Assembly: GCF_026191915.1 (NCBI RefSeq)
Contig: NZ_JAIMBY010000004.1
Span: 124,001 to 188,000 of the forward strand
Reading direction: 5' to 3'
Source: Acidiphilium sp. PA
Lineage (GTDB): Bacteria; Pseudomonadota; Alphaproteobacteria; Acetobacterales; Acetobacteraceae
Length of the DNA: 64,000 nucleotides
Numbering within the stretch: the first letter of the stretch is position 1; each line of letters opens with the position of its first letter. The notes below the pieces were generated by a model that was not told the DNA's origin, did not search any database, and worked only from the letters and a program-made list of their open reading frames with translations. Below, piece by piece: positions 26,559-37,367 of this stretch. Position numbers and translations under genes: made by a program.

Positions 26559-29336
26559 TCAGGCGATCAGAACCGCGACCGGCAGGGTGGCGAATAGCGT
26601 GCTGAGCGGGATTACGCCGCCCGTTGCATCGAGCGTCCGGCCGGTCAGAACATCGCGCCAGGGGCCGGACAGCACCGCCGGATCGAGCGCGGTATCACCC
26701 CAGTGGGCGGGCGGGATCAGCGGTTGTGCGGCGCCGCCGAGCAGGCGTGCTGCGAGACGCGAGACGGCGACGACCAGCGTGCGGTCGCCATGGGTGCGCG
26801 CGAAGGCGAGACCATGCGCCGCATGAGTGCCGATGAAATCGAGCGCCGTGTAGGCGCCTTCCGCAAATAGCGATTGGTGGTCGGCGCGGCATGACAGCAG
26901 CCTGGCGATCACGCACTGCTTGATGTCGCTGTTCTCCCAGCCATCGAGTAATGGCATCTGGCTGGCGGACAACCCTGCGGCACGAGCCTGAAAATCGACC
27001 GGGCGGCGATTGTCGGGATCAACGAGGCTCTGGTCCCAGAATTCGGTGCCCTGATAGAGATCGGGCACGCCGGGGACGGTATATTTCAGAACCGTCTGGG
27101 CGAGCCCGTTGAGCGCGCCAGCGGGGCCGATCCGGCGCGCGAAAGCGACGATTTCGCCCAAGGTCGCAGTGGCGCGGATGGTATCGAACACGCCGTCCAG
27201 AAACTGGCGGCAGGCCTCTTCATAGGCTTCATCGGGTGCGGCCCATTCGGATCGGAGCTTGGCCTCGCGGATCGATTTCTCCCACCAACCCCAGACCCGA
27301 TCACGGAAATCGCCGCTGGCATCGGGTGCGGCTCCAAGTGGCCAGGCGGCGATCAGCGTCTGATACAGCATGATCTCGTCGCCCTCGCTCGGTGCGCGGC
27401 CGGTGTCGAGATCCCTGGTCAAGCCGCTGTTCAGGCGCATCCAACGCGCCAGGGCGGCCTGCCATTCATCGGGGATTTCCGACAGGACCGCGAGGCGGAT
27501 GCGGGTGTCCTCGCCGCGCTTGTGGTCGTGCGTCGCGGTGGCGAGCATGGCGTGCGGCAGGCTTGCGGCGCGCTGCTGCTGGGCGGCATGGAAGGCACCC
27601 GGCGCCAGCGCGAATTGCGCCGGCGTGCTGCCGACCTCATTGCGCGAAATCAGCCGCCCATACCGATAGAAGGCGGTATCCTCGACCGATTTGGCCGCCA
27701 CCGGGGCGGATAATTGCTGAAACCGGACCATCGCCCGGCGATGCAGAGCGCGGGTTTCCAACGGCTCGCGCGCCAGCGGCCGATCGGCGAGCCAATGGCG
27801 GATCTGGTTCAGCAGGCCGCGGTCGGCGACGCGAAAGCTCCGCCGGGCCAGCGCAAGCGCCCAATCCATCGTCTGCTCATCGGTACTGGTGCTGCCGCCG
27901 GCGCCAGCATAGATCCGATAGATCGGGAAATGCACCAGCAATTCCGCAAGCGCGCGGCGCAGGGCGGTGAGGGAAATATCCCGCGTCGCCAGATCCGCAC
28001 CCGCAAGGCGATGCAGCAGGGCGGCGGTGCCGTTCCATTCACTGGTGAGATTATCGCGCAGCACCTGGCGGCGTGCATCACGTTCCTCGGGGTCGAAGTC
28101 GGCACTGCGGCCGGTGAGGGACTGCCAGAGTGCGCCGAGGGGTTCGCCGCCATCCGGGTCGTGCAGCACGGCGGCGACTTCATTCATGAAATCATAGCCT
28201 GTGGTCCCATCGGTCAGCCAGTCGGCGCGCAGGCGCTCATGCGGCGCCAGGATTTTTTCGACGATGATGTAGGGCGGTCCCGCCGCCGCGCTGGACGGGC
28301 GCGACTTGCCCGCGGCGGTCAATGCGCGGCGCAGCTTGCGGCAGTAGGCGCGCGGGTCGGCGAGCCCGTCGACGTGATCGACACGTACGCCATCGATCAC
28401 GCCGCGGGCGTAAAGATCGAGGATGAGCTTGTGACTGAGGTCGAACACCCATGGTATTTCGGCGCGGATGCCGGCCAGCGTGTTGATATCGAAAAACCGG
28501 CGCCAGTTGATTTCATCGGCGGCGGCGCGCCAGTAGGCGAGGCGGTAATTCTGGGTTTCGAGCAATTCGTGCAGACGGCGGATGCCATCCGGCGTGCTTG
28601 GCTCGTAGCGGGCCAGAGCGTTGACCAGACCGGCTTCGCCGTGCGGCGTTGCCAGCGCTGCGATCAGGCGCGCACGGGCGGTTTCGGCCAGCGGGCGGGC
28701 GATGTCCGGCCGGTCGATCAGATCGGCGGCGCCGGTGAAATGCGCGATCGCATCGGCAAAGCGGCGCGGCGCGGCCTTCAGCACAACCGCCATGCCGGCT
28801 GGTGAGAGTGGAAATTCGTGTTCGTGGTAAACGACCGAAATCCGCCCCGCCTTGGCATCGGCGGACAGGCGCAGATCGCCCGATTGCAAGGCGGCGCCAT
28901 AGGATTCACCCAGGAACGGCGCCATGATCCTGCCGTGCAGCGCGCGGTCCGGCGGGGTCCAGTCGATGTCGAACGCATCGGCGTAGCGGCTGGCGCGGCC
29001 CCATTCCAGCACATCCATCCACCATTGATTGTCGCTGCCGCCGACGCCCATGTGATTGGGAACGATATCGAGAATCAGGCCCATGCCGTGGGCGCGCAAC
29101 ACCGCCGACAATCGATCCAGTGCTGCTTCGCCCCCGAGTTCGGGATTGATCGCATTATGGTCAACGATGTCGTAACCATGGGTCGAGCCAGGCCGCGCCT
29201 TCAGGATCGGCGAGGCATAAAGATGGCTCATGCCCAGCGCGGCGGCGTATGGAATGACGGCGGCACCGTCATCGAGCGTGAAGCCCTTGTGGAATTGCAG
29301 GCGCAGGGTCGCGCGCGGGATCGTGGATTGTGTCAT
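26559..29336 (-). CDS. treY: Malto-oligosyltrehalose synthase
   Basis: 925 residues. A GH13 enzyme: N-terminal RATLRLQFHKGFTLDD and SHLYASPILKARPGSTHGYD are characteristic of TreY, with catalytic Asp320 in GVRVDHVDGLADP and Glu360 in IIVEKILAP. It isomerises the reducing-end alpha-1,4 bond of maltodextrins to alpha,alpha-1,1, making maltooligosyltrehalose for TreZ. It is the last gene of the seven-gene cluster, starting 3 nt after the malQ stop. The C-terminal part (LPDLYQGTE-like VPDLYQGTEFWD and VDPDNRRPVDF) is intact. Confidence 0.95.
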   Translation of the reverse strand: MTQSTIPRATLRLQFHKGFTLDDGAAVIPYAAALGMSHLYASPILKARPGSTHGYDIVDHNAINPELGGEAALDRLSAVLRAHGMGLILDIVPNHMGVGGSDNQWWMDVLEWGRASRYADAFDIDWTPPDRALHGRIMAPFLGESYGAALQSGDLRLSADAKAGRISVVYHEHEFPLSPAGMAVVLKAAPRRFADAIAHFTGAADLIDRPDIARPLAETARARLIAALATPHGEAGLVNALARYEPSTPDGIRRLHELLETQNYRLAYWRAAADEINWRRFFDINTLAGIRAEIPWVFDLSHKLILDLYARGVIDGVRVDHVDGLADPRAYCRKLRRALTAAGKSRPSSAAAGPPYIIVEKILAPHERLRADWLTDGTTGYDFMNEVAAVLHDPDGGEPLGALWQSLTGRSADFDPEERDARRQVLRDNLTSEWNGTAALLHRLAGADLATRDISLTALRRALAELLVHFPIYRIYAGAGGSTSTDEQTMDWALALARRSFRVADRGLLNQIRHWLADRPLAREPLETRALHRRAMVRFQQLSAPVAAKSVEDTAFYRYGRLISRNEVGSTPAQFALAPGAFHAAQQQRAASLPHAMLATATHDHKRGEDTRIRLAVLSEIPDEWQAALARWMRLNSGLTRDLDTGRAPSEGDEIMLYQTLIAAWPLGAAPDASGDFRDRVWGWWEKSIREAKLRSEWAAPDEAYEEACRQFLDGVFDTIRATATLGEIVAFARRIGPAGALNGLAQTVLKYTVPGVPDLYQGTEFWDQSLVDPDNRRPVDFQARAAGLSASQMPLLDGWENSDIKQCVIARLLSCRADHQSLFAEGAYTALDFIGTHAAHGLAFARTHGDRTLVVAVSRLAARLLGGAAQPLIPPAHWGDTALDPAVLSGPWRDVLTGRTLDATGGVIPLSTLFATLPVAVLIA

Positions 29337-29339
29337 GAT

Positions 29340-31331
29340 TCAGCCGCGCGCCTTACGGGTCCGGTCGAGAGCATCGAGGCGGGCCGTAACGCGCGGGGCA
29401 TCAAACAGGGTTGCCGCGGGCGCGGGCAACCGGCGGCGCCAGTTTGGATGTTCATCGATCGTACCTGGAATATTGGGTTGCTCGGATAAAGCCAGCGCAT
29501 CTTCGATCGGCAGGATCGCCAGACCCGACGATGCCGTGGCGACATGGACGGCGAGGACATCGGCGATCCGTTCGCCGTCGTCGGGCGCCGGCATATCGCC
29601 CTGTGCCGCGCCGGATGCCACGCAGGCATCCCACAGGCAATGCCGGTCATGGGCGCGTTTGTCATGATCCTCGCCGGCAATCCCGAGGCGCTCGCGCCAG
29701 GCAATATCGGTGCCACACCACCAGCCCGCGACGGTCGGCAGGTCATGCGTTGTCGTCAACGCCGTGGTCTCGGCGCGCCAGTGCGCCGGCGGCACGAAGC
29801 GATCCCCATCGCGTTCGAACCACAGGATGCTCATGCCGGTGATGCCGCTGGCCGCGAGGGATTCGCGAAAGCCGCCCGGCACCGTGCCGAGATCTTCGGC
29901 GACGACGATGCCACGATGGCGCTGCGATTCCAGCATCACCAGCCGGCGCATGTCCTCGAACGGATAGCGCAGATAGCAACCGTCCTTGGCCTCGCCGCCT
30001 TCGGGGATAACCCACAGACGTGACAGGCCCATGGCATGATCGATGCGGACGCCGCCGGTGGCGTGCAGCGCGGTCGACAGCATATCGCGCAGTGCCGAAA
30101 ACCCGCTTTGGCGCAGGCCGCGTGGCGAAAACGCGGTGAGGCCCCAGTTCTGGCCGCGCCGGTTGAATTCGTCGGGTGGCGCGCCAACCGCAGCGGCGCG
30201 CAACACCTCGGCCGGACGACTCCAGGCATCGCTGCCCGCCGGATCGGCGCCGACCGCCAAATCCGCGATCAGGCCGACCGCCATGCCGGCATCGATGGCG
30301 GCGCGCTGGGCCGCCTGCAAGCTGCCGAGCGCGCGGAACTGGGCGTAGAGGTGAAACGTGCACTCGTCCTGATTGGCAGCGGCCAGTGCCGCGACGGCGC
30401 TGCTGTGCGGATCGCGCAGCGAATCCGGCCAGGATCGCCAGTCGCGCCCCGCGCCAACGCTGAGTTGATGCGCCACCAACGCCTCGAACAAGGCATGGAG
30501 CTGGATCGCGGGCGAGGTTTCAGCCTGGAATTGCTTGAATGCCGGATCGTCACGATGCAGGGCGAAATCACGCCGGAGCGCCTGATAGCGGAGCGGCGTG
30601 GCGGCGCGCCAGTCGATCAGGCCATCGGGCGATGGCGCAATCGCCGCGCAGTCGATGGCCGCATAGACCGGATTGAGCGCGACACGGCTGGAAGGACCGT
30701 AGGGACCGTAGTGGCCCGGTTCGCTTGCATAGAGGGCATGAACCGGGCTGATCGCTACCGCATCGGCGCCGCGCCCACCCGCGTTGGCGGCCAGCGTGGC
30801 AAGGGCGGCGAAATCACCGATGCCGCCATCGTTCTCGCGCGGCAGGCTGTAGACCTGCACCGCGAGGCCCCACGCTTTGCCGGTGCGGCCGTGGCGGGCC
30901 AGCGCATCCTCCACGGTGAATGCGCGATGCGGCGCGATCGCCAGATCGATCATCGCATTGCCTAGATGGATCTGATGATAGCCCGGCGTCGCCAGACCGG
31001 GCAGACGGGCGTGGCCGTTGCCGACATCCTCCAGCCTCGTGTCATAGCTGGTGCCATCTTCGAGCAGGATGCGTGCCGCGCCGCCAGGATGGCTCAGAGT
31101 GATTTCGGAATCGACGGTTGCCGTCAGCAGGCGCGGGGGCAGGCGTGCTTCGGCGTCGAGCAGGGCGATGCTGTCGTGACAGGCGGCTTCCGAACCCGCA
31201 TCGAGATCGAAGGCGGCGAGCAGTCCGCGCAGGCTGGTGGGAGACACATCGTGCGCGGTGCCGAAAACATCGTGCCAGACGCGTGACAGCCCGGCACGAT
31301 CGGCCAGTTCGTAGAGGGCATGATCGCTCAC
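29340..31331 (-). CDS. malQ: 4-alpha-glucanotransferase (amylomaltase)
   Basis: 663 residues of the GH77 family. Visible motifs: PRENDGGIGDFAAL near the start of the catalytic barrel, VRIDHAMGLSRLWVIP with the nucleophile Asp, VVAEDLGTVP with the acid/base Glu, and TTHDLPTVAGWW. An N-terminal domain of about 150 residues precedes the barrel, as in the longer bacterial MalQ. It moves maltosyl and longer units between alpha-glucans. The start overlaps the treZ stop by 4 nt (ATGA), indicating translational coupling. Confidence 0.94.
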   Translation of the reverse strand: MSDHALYELADRAGLSRVWHDVFGTAHDVSPTSLRGLLAAFDLDAGSEAACHDSIALLDAEARLPPRLLTATVDSEITLSHPGGAARILLEDGTSYDTRLEDVGNGHARLPGLATPGYHQIHLGNAMIDLAIAPHRAFTVEDALARHGRTGKAWGLAVQVYSLPRENDGGIGDFAALATLAANAGGRGADAVAISPVHALYASEPGHYGPYGPSSRVALNPVYAAIDCAAIAPSPDGLIDWRAATPLRYQALRRDFALHRDDPAFKQFQAETSPAIQLHALFEALVAHQLSVGAGRDWRSWPDSLRDPHSSAVAALAAANQDECTFHLYAQFRALGSLQAAQRAAIDAGMAVGLIADLAVGADPAGSDAWSRPAEVLRAAAVGAPPDEFNRRGQNWGLTAFSPRGLRQSGFSALRDMLSTALHATGGVRIDHAMGLSRLWVIPEGGEAKDGCYLRYPFEDMRRLVMLESQRHRGIVVAEDLGTVPGGFRESLAASGITGMSILWFERDGDRFVPPAHWRAETTALTTTHDLPTVAGWWCGTDIAWRERLGIAGEDHDKRAHDRHCLWDACVASGAAQGDMPAPDDGERIADVLAVHVATASSGLAILPIEDALALSEQPNIPGTIDEHPNWRRRLPAPAATLFDAPRVTARLDALDRTRKARG

Positions 31332-33097
31332 GGTGTGGCGAGCCAGGCGATGGCGGCATGCGGCGGCAGATGGTTGTCACACGCGGCATCGGGCGGCGAC
31401 GATGCCAGAACATGTCCCTCGCCTGCGGCACAGGGCACCGCACGGTCGCCGAAATTCGCCGCGATGGTCAGTGTTGCACCATCGCCGAGGGTCCAGACCG
31501 CGCGGACGCCCGAGCGCCCCAGGGCGATTGCCCGCTCAGCACGGGCATTTGGAATGCCGGGCACGATCTTGGTGTGACGGAGGCGCAGGAGTATCCGATA
31601 GAAGGCACGCCAGGCCGCCGCGGGCGCATCGGCCGAGTTGAACGCTGGCACCGAGGCTGCAAAGGTCGCTGCGTCGTTCGGGTCCGGGATGCGCTGCTGC
31701 GCCTCCTTGGACGAAAATGCCTCAAACTTGGCGAACTCCTGCCGCCGTCCCTTGCGGACGGCTTCGGCGAGCCCGGGCGCATTATGGTCGGTGAAATAGA
31801 GGAAGGGCGTGGTATCGCCATACTCCTCACCCATGAAGATCAGCGGGATCTGCGGCGACAACAGCAGGAGCAGCACAGCCGCGCGCAGAGCCGCGGGGTT
31901 GGCCAGCGTGGTCAGGCGTTCGCCGAACGCACGGTTGCCGATCTGGTCGTGATTTTGCAGGAACGCGACGAAGGCGGTCGGCGGCAGGTGCGCGCTCGGG
32001 GTGCCGCGTGATGCATTGTCGCGGTGGGACGAGGGCTCACCCTGATAGGCGAAACCAGATTGCAGGCAACGTGCCAACTGCGCGGCAGCATCCTGGTAAT
32101 CTTCGTAATAACCACCCTGTTCGCCGGTGAGAAGAACGTGCAGGCAATGGTGGGTGTCGTCCGCCCATTGGGCGTCATAGGCAACAGCTTGTTCCAGAAG
32201 AGCGGCATTGTTGTCGTCGTTCTCGAGCACGAGGTGAATGTGGCGCCGGGAGTCGCAAGCGGCACGGATCGCGCTCGCCATGCTGGCAAGAAACCCATCG
32301 TCCTGAATGGCGTGTACTGCGTCGAACCGCAGACCATCGAACCGAAACTCGTTGAGCCAGTAGATCGCGTTATCCACGAAGTAGCGCTGGACCGGCGCAC
32401 GCCGGTAATCGATTGCGCTGCCCCATGGCGTGTGGAGGTCATCGCGAAAAAACTCCGGAGCATAGGTGTGAAGATAATTCCCATCGGGACCGAAATGATT
32501 GTAGACGACATCGAGAAATATCATCATACCGAGGCCGTGAGCGGTGTCGATCAAATGTTTCAATTCATCCGGTGTGCCGTAGGCAGTGTCGGGTGCGTAG
32601 GGGAGAACGCCGTCGTAACCCCAGTTGTGCCGGCCGGGAAAATCGGCGATTGGCATCAACTCGACCGCCGTGATGCCGAGTTCGGCGAGGCCGGGCAGCA
32701 TGCCTTCGATGCCGGCATACCCGCCGCAGGCGCCGGGGTGCAGTTCATACAAAATGGTCTCATGCCAGGGTCTGCCGCGCCAGTCTGGATTGGTCCAGCG
32801 GTAGGCGTCGGGCGAGACGACGATACTGGCATCGTGCACATCCCGCGCCTGAAGGCGTGACGCAGGATCGGCCACCTTTATTCCCGTATCGGTTACAAAA
32901 TGATAGCGCATGCCTGGAGAACATTCTGTTTCAATATCAAAATGTCCATCCGGATGCCGCCGCATCGCGAGCGGATCACGTCCTTCGATCGCGAGTGACA
33001 TCGAATCACATCCGGGTGCCCAGATCGTGAAAATCGTCCGTCCATTGGCCGAAACGTGCGCGCCCGGACGGGGTGGGCTCATGTGGGATACGGTCAT
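31328..33097 (-). CDS. treZ: Malto-oligosyltrehalose trehalohydrolase
   Basis: 589 residues from the ATG at 33097, which overlaps the glgX stop by 4 nt; the longer open frame would lie inside glgX. An N-terminal CBM48-like domain (FTIWAPGCDSMSLAIEG) is followed by the GH13 barrel with ELMPIADFPGRHNWGYDG, Asp259 in GLRFDAVHAI and Glu292 in LVLENDDNN, and NHDQIGNRAFGERL, all typical of TreZ. It releases free trehalose from maltooligosyltrehalose made by TreY. Confidence 0.95.
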   Translation of the reverse strand: MTVSHMSPPRPGAHVSANGRTIFTIWAPGCDSMSLAIEGRDPLAMRRHPDGHFDIETECSPGMRYHFVTDTGIKVADPASRLQARDVHDASIVVSPDAYRWTNPDWRGRPWHETILYELHPGACGGYAGIEGMLPGLAELGITAVELMPIADFPGRHNWGYDGVLPYAPDTAYGTPDELKHLIDTAHGLGMMIFLDVVYNHFGPDGNYLHTYAPEFFRDDLHTPWGSAIDYRRAPVQRYFVDNAIYWLNEFRFDGLRFDAVHAIQDDGFLASMASAIRAACDSRRHIHLVLENDDNNAALLEQAVAYDAQWADDTHHCLHVLLTGEQGGYYEDYQDAAAQLARCLQSGFAYQGEPSSHRDNASRGTPSAHLPPTAFVAFLQNHDQIGNRAFGERLTTLANPAALRAAVLLLLLSPQIPLIFMGEEYGDTTPFLYFTDHNAPGLAEAVRKGRRQEFAKFEAFSSKEAQQRIPDPNDAATFAASVPAFNSADAPAAAWRAFYRILLRLRHTKIVPGIPNARAERAIALGRSGVRAVWTLGDGATLTIAANFGDRAVPCAAGEGHVLASSPPDAACDNHLPPHAAIAWLATP

Positions 33098-35205
33098 TGT
33101 TCTGTCTCTTCGATCAGGGCGCCGAGCGCGACGATGGAGCGGGAGGCGACCGTCACCACAGGTTCGGTGAACGCCGCGCGCCGATATGTGGGGCGCGCGG
33201 TGTCGATTTCGAGCACCCAATCGAACATGGGTGCAGGCAGGGTGAATTCACGATCGGACTCTGAAGCGTTCAGCAACACCAGCGTGACATCGGGCTGTTC
33301 GCCCTCGCGTGTTGCCCGCCGCAGCGTAAGGAGGCGCGCGTTTGGATCGGCCCAGGCTTCGATCGACAGATCGCCCGCCTGTTCATCGAACCAGTTCGTG
33401 TCGGCTAACTCTGGCGTGATCATTTCCAGTCCATGGCGAAATACCGCGCTGCGCAGGCTGGGATAGCGGCGCCGCAACGCTGCCAGATGGCCAACGAACG
33501 CGGCAAGTTCGGTCGCTGTGCCATCTTCGAGGCCGGACCAGTCCACCCAGGATGTTTCATTGTCCTGGCAATAGGCATTATTGTTGCCGCGCTGGGTTCG
33601 GTTCATTTCGTCGCCACCCAGCAGCATCGGCACGCCGTAGGAGACGAACAGGGTCGCGAGCATGGCGCGTTTTACCCGTTCGCGGGTCGATGCAATGACA
33701 GGATCGATCGTTTCGCCTTCGACGCCCCAATTGGCCGAAAGATTGTTATCGGTGCCGTCGTTGTTGTTCTCGCCGTTCTTGATGTTGTGGCGTTGGGTGT
33801 AGCTCACCAGGTCACGCAGCGTGAACCCATCATGCGCGGTGATGAAATTGATCGAAGCTGAGGGCCGGCGGCGGCGATAGTCGAACAATTCGGGCGAACC
33901 CATCAGGCGGCGAGCGATTTCCGGACGCTGGCCGTGATCGCCGCGCCAGAAGCGGCGCGTGCCATCGCGGAACTCCGCATTCCATTCCGAAAAACCGGGC
34001 GGATGATTACCGACCTGATAGCCGCCGGGCCCGAGATCCCACGGTTCGGAGATCAGCTTGAGTTTGGCGAGCGCCGGGTCCTGGCGGATGGCATCGAAGA
34101 AACCCGATCCAGGATCGAACCCGGCGGCTTCGCGCCCTAAAATCGTTCCGAGATCAAATCTGAATCCGTCGATTTGATACGCATCGGCCCAGTAGCGCAA
34201 ACTGTCCATCACCATTTGCAGCACGCGCGGATGGCAGATGTTGAGCGTATTGCCACAGCCTGTGTCGTTGATGAAATACCGCTCCTGGCCGGGCATCAAG
34301 CGGTAATAGCTTGCGTTATCGAGGCCGCGCCAGCTCAGCGTCGGCCCCATTTCGTTGCCCTCGCAGGTATGGTTGTAGACCACATCGAGAATGACCTCGA
34401 TGCCCGCCTCGTGCAGGCGGCGCACAGCAGCGCGAATTTCGTGGCGTGCCTGCTCTGGATCGGCAAGATACGCAGTCTGCGGCACAAAGAAACCGAGGGT
34501 CGAATATCCCCAATAATTCGTCAATTTGCGTTCGATCAGAAAGCGATCCTGCAGGTACGCATGGACCGGCAGCAATTCGATCGCGGTAATGCCGAGCTTG
34601 ACCAGATGCTCGATGAGAGCCGGATCTTGCAATGCCGCGAACGTGCCTTGGCGCTCCGACGCGATACCGGGGTGGCACTTGGTCAGGCCACGCAGATGCG
34701 CCTCATAGATGATCGTTTCGCTCCAGCCGCGGCGTGGTCGGCGGTGCTCGCCCCAGACGGCGGACGCATCGGCCACGATCGCTTTCGGCATCGCCAGCGC
34801 GCTGTCGCGCCGGTCGAACGACAAATCCGCCCGGGCCGCGCCCACGCGATAGCCGAATAGCGTGTCGGACCAATGGATGTCACCAAACATCGCCTTCGCG
34901 TAGGGATCGAGCAACAGCTTGTTCGGGTTGAACCGATGACCCTGCTCGGGTTGGTAGGGTCCATGGGCACGAAACCCGTAGATCAGGCCTGGCAACGCAT
35001 CCGGCAGATAACCGTGAAACACCTCATCGGTGCATTCGGGCAGATCGTAGCGCGCAATTTCGCGCCGCCCCCCGCGATCGAACAGGCACAGCTCGATGCG
35101 GTCGGCATTGGCTGAGAACACCGCGAAATTGACCCCCAGACCGTCCCATGTTGCACCCAGCGGCTCGTTCGCTCCGGTCGCGAGTTTTGCCGGCAGGATC
35201 GCCAT
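33094..35205 (-). CDS. glgX: Glycogen debranching enzyme GlgX/TreX (isoamylase type)
   Basis: 703 residues. A CBM48 N-terminal domain (PLGATWDGLGVNFAVFSANAD) is followed by a GH13 barrel: DVVYNHTCEGNEMGP, Asp351 in QIDGFRFDLGT, Glu387 in LISEPWDLGPGGYQVG, and FITAHDGFTLRDLVSY. It hydrolyses alpha-1,6 branches of glycogen or limit dextrin. In organisms with TreY/TreZ this protein (TreX) supplies linear maltodextrins for trehalose synthesis. The start is shared with the glgB stop (1-nt overlap), so the two are translationally coupled. Confidence 0.94.
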   Translation of the reverse strand: MAILPAKLATGANEPLGATWDGLGVNFAVFSANADRIELCLFDRGGRREIARYDLPECTDEVFHGYLPDALPGLIYGFRAHGPYQPEQGHRFNPNKLLLDPYAKAMFGDIHWSDTLFGYRVGAARADLSFDRRDSALAMPKAIVADASAVWGEHRRPRRGWSETIIYEAHLRGLTKCHPGIASERQGTFAALQDPALIEHLVKLGITAIELLPVHAYLQDRFLIERKLTNYWGYSTLGFFVPQTAYLADPEQARHEIRAAVRRLHEAGIEVILDVVYNHTCEGNEMGPTLSWRGLDNASYYRLMPGQERYFINDTGCGNTLNICHPRVLQMVMDSLRYWADAYQIDGFRFDLGTILGREAAGFDPGSGFFDAIRQDPALAKLKLISEPWDLGPGGYQVGNHPPGFSEWNAEFRDGTRRFWRGDHGQRPEIARRLMGSPELFDYRRRRPSASINFITAHDGFTLRDLVSYTQRHNIKNGENNNDGTDNNLSANWGVEGETIDPVIASTRERVKRAMLATLFVSYGVPMLLGGDEMNRTQRGNNNAYCQDNETSWVDWSGLEDGTATELAAFVGHLAALRRRYPSLRSAVFRHGLEMITPELADTNWFDEQAGDLSIEAWADPNARLLTLRRATREGEQPDVTLVLLNASESDREFTLPAPMFDWVLEIDTARPTYRRAAFTEPVVTVASRSIVALGALIEETEQ

Positions 35206-37367
35206 CAGCGATCCTGTCGCAGGATCAGCACCCCGAGCGGCGGTACGGTCAGCGCCAATGAATGCGCCATGCCGTGTGCCGGGCTCGCATCGGCCGTGAT
35301 GGCACCAAGATTTCCAAGATCCGAACCGCCATAGATCGCGGAATCACTATTAAGGCATTCGAGCCAGCGACCGCCGGTCGGCACACCCACGCGGTAGGCG
35401 TATCGCGGCACAGGGGTGAAGTTGCACAGCACGACGATGGATTGTGCGACATCGTCGGTCTGACGCACCCAGGCAAAAATGCTCTGATCCCGATCATCGC
35501 CAATCAGCCACCGAAATCCGCCGGGATTGAAATCGGTACTGTGCAGTGCCGGTTCGGCGCGATAGACCCGGTTGAGATCGGCGAGCAGGTGGCGCACACC
35601 GTTGTGCGCGGGCGTGTCGGCTTCCTGCCACGCAAGCGCGATATCGTGGTTCCACTCGCTCGATTGGCCGAACTCCTGGCCCATGAATAGAAGTTTCTTG
35701 CCAGGCTGGGTCCACATGAACGAAAGATAGGCACGCAGATTCGCGAATTTCTGCCACGGATCCCCTGGCATTTTGTCGAACAGGGAGTGTTTGCCGTAAA
35801 CGACCTCGTCATGCGAAATCGGCAAGACGAATTTTTCGGAAAACGCATAGACAAGACCAAACGTCATTTCGTCGTGATGGTAACGGCGGTTGATCGGATC
35901 CTCTTCGATATAGCGCAGCGTGTCATGCATCCAGCCCATGTTCCATTTGTGGCTGAAACCGAGACCACCCTCGGCGACGGGTCGAGTCACGCCCGGCCAA
36001 GCGGTCGATTCCTCGGCGATCAACATTGCACCGGGCGCATAATGTTCGATGGCGCTGGCCAGTTCCTTAAGGAAATCGATCGCTTCGAGATTCTCGCGCC
36101 CGCCGTAACGGTTTGGAATCCATTCCCCCTCCTTGCGCGAATAATCGCGGTAGAGCATTGATGCGACCGCATCGACCCTGATGCCATCGATATGATAGCG
36201 ATCGAGCCAGAAAAGCGCGCTGGAGACAAGGAAGTTGCGCACCTCGGTCCGGCCGAAATTATAGATCAGGGTATTCCAATCCTGATGAAATCCCTCGCGG
36301 GGGTCGGCATGTTCGTAGAGCGGCGTGCCATCGAACTGCACCAGCCCAAACGCATCGGTCGGAAAATGTGCCGGCACCCAGTCGAGAATCACACCGATAC
36401 CGATCTGGTGGCAGCGATCGACGAAGGCAGCGAATTCGGCCGGCGTGCCGAGCGCCGGCATCGGTGCGTATTGAGACAGCGGCTGATAGCCCCAGGACCC
36501 GCCGAACGGATGCGCCATCACCGGCATGAACTCGATATGCGTGAACCCCATACCAGCGGCGTAGGGAATCAACTGGTCGGCCAACTCACTCCATAACAGA
36601 GGCCTGCCGTCGTCGTGGCGCCGCCATGAGGCAGCGTGAACCTCATAGACCGATAAAGCATTATCAGCGCGACCGTTTCGATTTTTCAACCATGATTCGT
36701 CATGCCAGTCGAACCCCGTATTGTCAGCGACGATCGAAGCTGTTTCAGGCGGCCCTTGCACCTGGCGCGCCAGCGGATCGGCCTTGAGCAGGATACCGCC
36801 CGATTTTGTCAGGATTTCGAATTTGTAAAGCGCGCCGATCACGACCGCCGGGATGAATAATTCCCAGACGCCGACATCATAGCGCAGACGCATCGGGTGA
36901 CGGCGGCCGTCCCAACCGTTGAAGGCGCCAACCACTGAAACCCGCCGCGCATTCGGCGCCCAGACAGCGAAACGGATGCCGTCGACGCCATTGATGCGCA
37001 CGGGGATGGCACCAAGGCAATCGGCAAGGCGCAGCTGGCGACCCTCGCCCAGCAGATGAATATCGAAATCAGTAAGTAGCGGCGGGAAGCGATAGGGATC
37101 TTCGATTGTCTGGCTGGTCTCGCCCCAATTGATCGCGATTGTATAATCAGAATTCGACCCGAGCTCTCCCTGAAAAATGCCGGCGGGATGAATCCGCTCC
37201 ATCGGTTCGGAGCCCGTGGCACCCACGAGGCGGACCTGATGGGCGCCCGGCTGAATCGTGGTTACGACCCGCACACCGTCGATCGTATGCGGCCCGAGGC
37301 AGGCAAACGGGTCGGCGTGCGTGGCGTTGGCCAGCGCATCGAGTGTCGCGTCATCCCATGCTGGCAT
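35205..37367 (-). CDS. glgB: 1,4-alpha-glucan branching enzyme
   Basis: 720 residues from the ATG at 37367, with AGGAG 7 nt upstream inside the end of treS. The N1 domain ([22 protein letters not shown]) and CBM48 ([23 protein letters not shown], about 131-153) precede the GH13 barrel with Asp399 in [13 protein letters not shown] and Glu452 in [13 protein letters not shown], plus the family motif [14 protein letters not shown]-like [13 protein letters not shown]. It introduces alpha-1,6 branches into the glucan extended by GlgE. It overlaps the treS-mak stop by 17 nt. Confidence 0.95.
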   Translation of the reverse strand: MPAWDDATLDALANATHADPFACLGPHTIDGVRVVTTIQPGAHQVRLVGATGSEPMERIHPAGIFQGELGSNSDYTIAINWGETSQTIEDPYRFPPLLTDFDIHLLGEGRQLRLADCLGAIPVRINGVDGIRFAVWAPNARRVSVVGAFNGWDGRRHPMRLRYDVGVWELFIPAVVIGALYKFEILTKSGGILLKADPLARQVQGPPETASIVADNTGFDWHDESWLKNRNGRADNALSVYEVHAASWRRHDDGRPLLWSELADQLIPYAAGMGFTHIEFMPVMAHPFGGSWGYQPLSQYAPMPALGTPAEFAAFVDRCHQIGIGVILDWVPAHFPTDAFGLVQFDGTPLYEHADPREGFHQDWNTLIYNFGRTEVRNFLVSSALFWLDRYHIDGIRVDAVASMLYRDYSRKEGEWIPNRYGGRENLEAIDFLKELASAIEHYAPGAMLIAEESTAWPGVTRPVAEGGLGFSHKWNMGWMHDTLRYIEEDPINRRYHHDEMTFGLVYAFSEKFVLPISHDEVVYGKHSLFDKMPGDPWQKFANLRAYLSFMWTQPGKKLLFMGQEFGQSSEWNHDIALAWQEADTPAHNGVRHLLADLNRVYRAEPALHSTDFNPGGFRWLIGDDRDQSIFAWVRQTDDVAQSIVVLCNFTPVPRYAYRVGVPTGGRWLECLNSDSAIYGGSDLGNLGAITADASPAHGMAHSLALTVPPLGVLILRQDR

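Noticed and set aside
24999-26597. 532-codon plus-strand frame opposite dnaE
   Set aside because: Shadow frame; dnaE has all polymerase motifs on the other strand.
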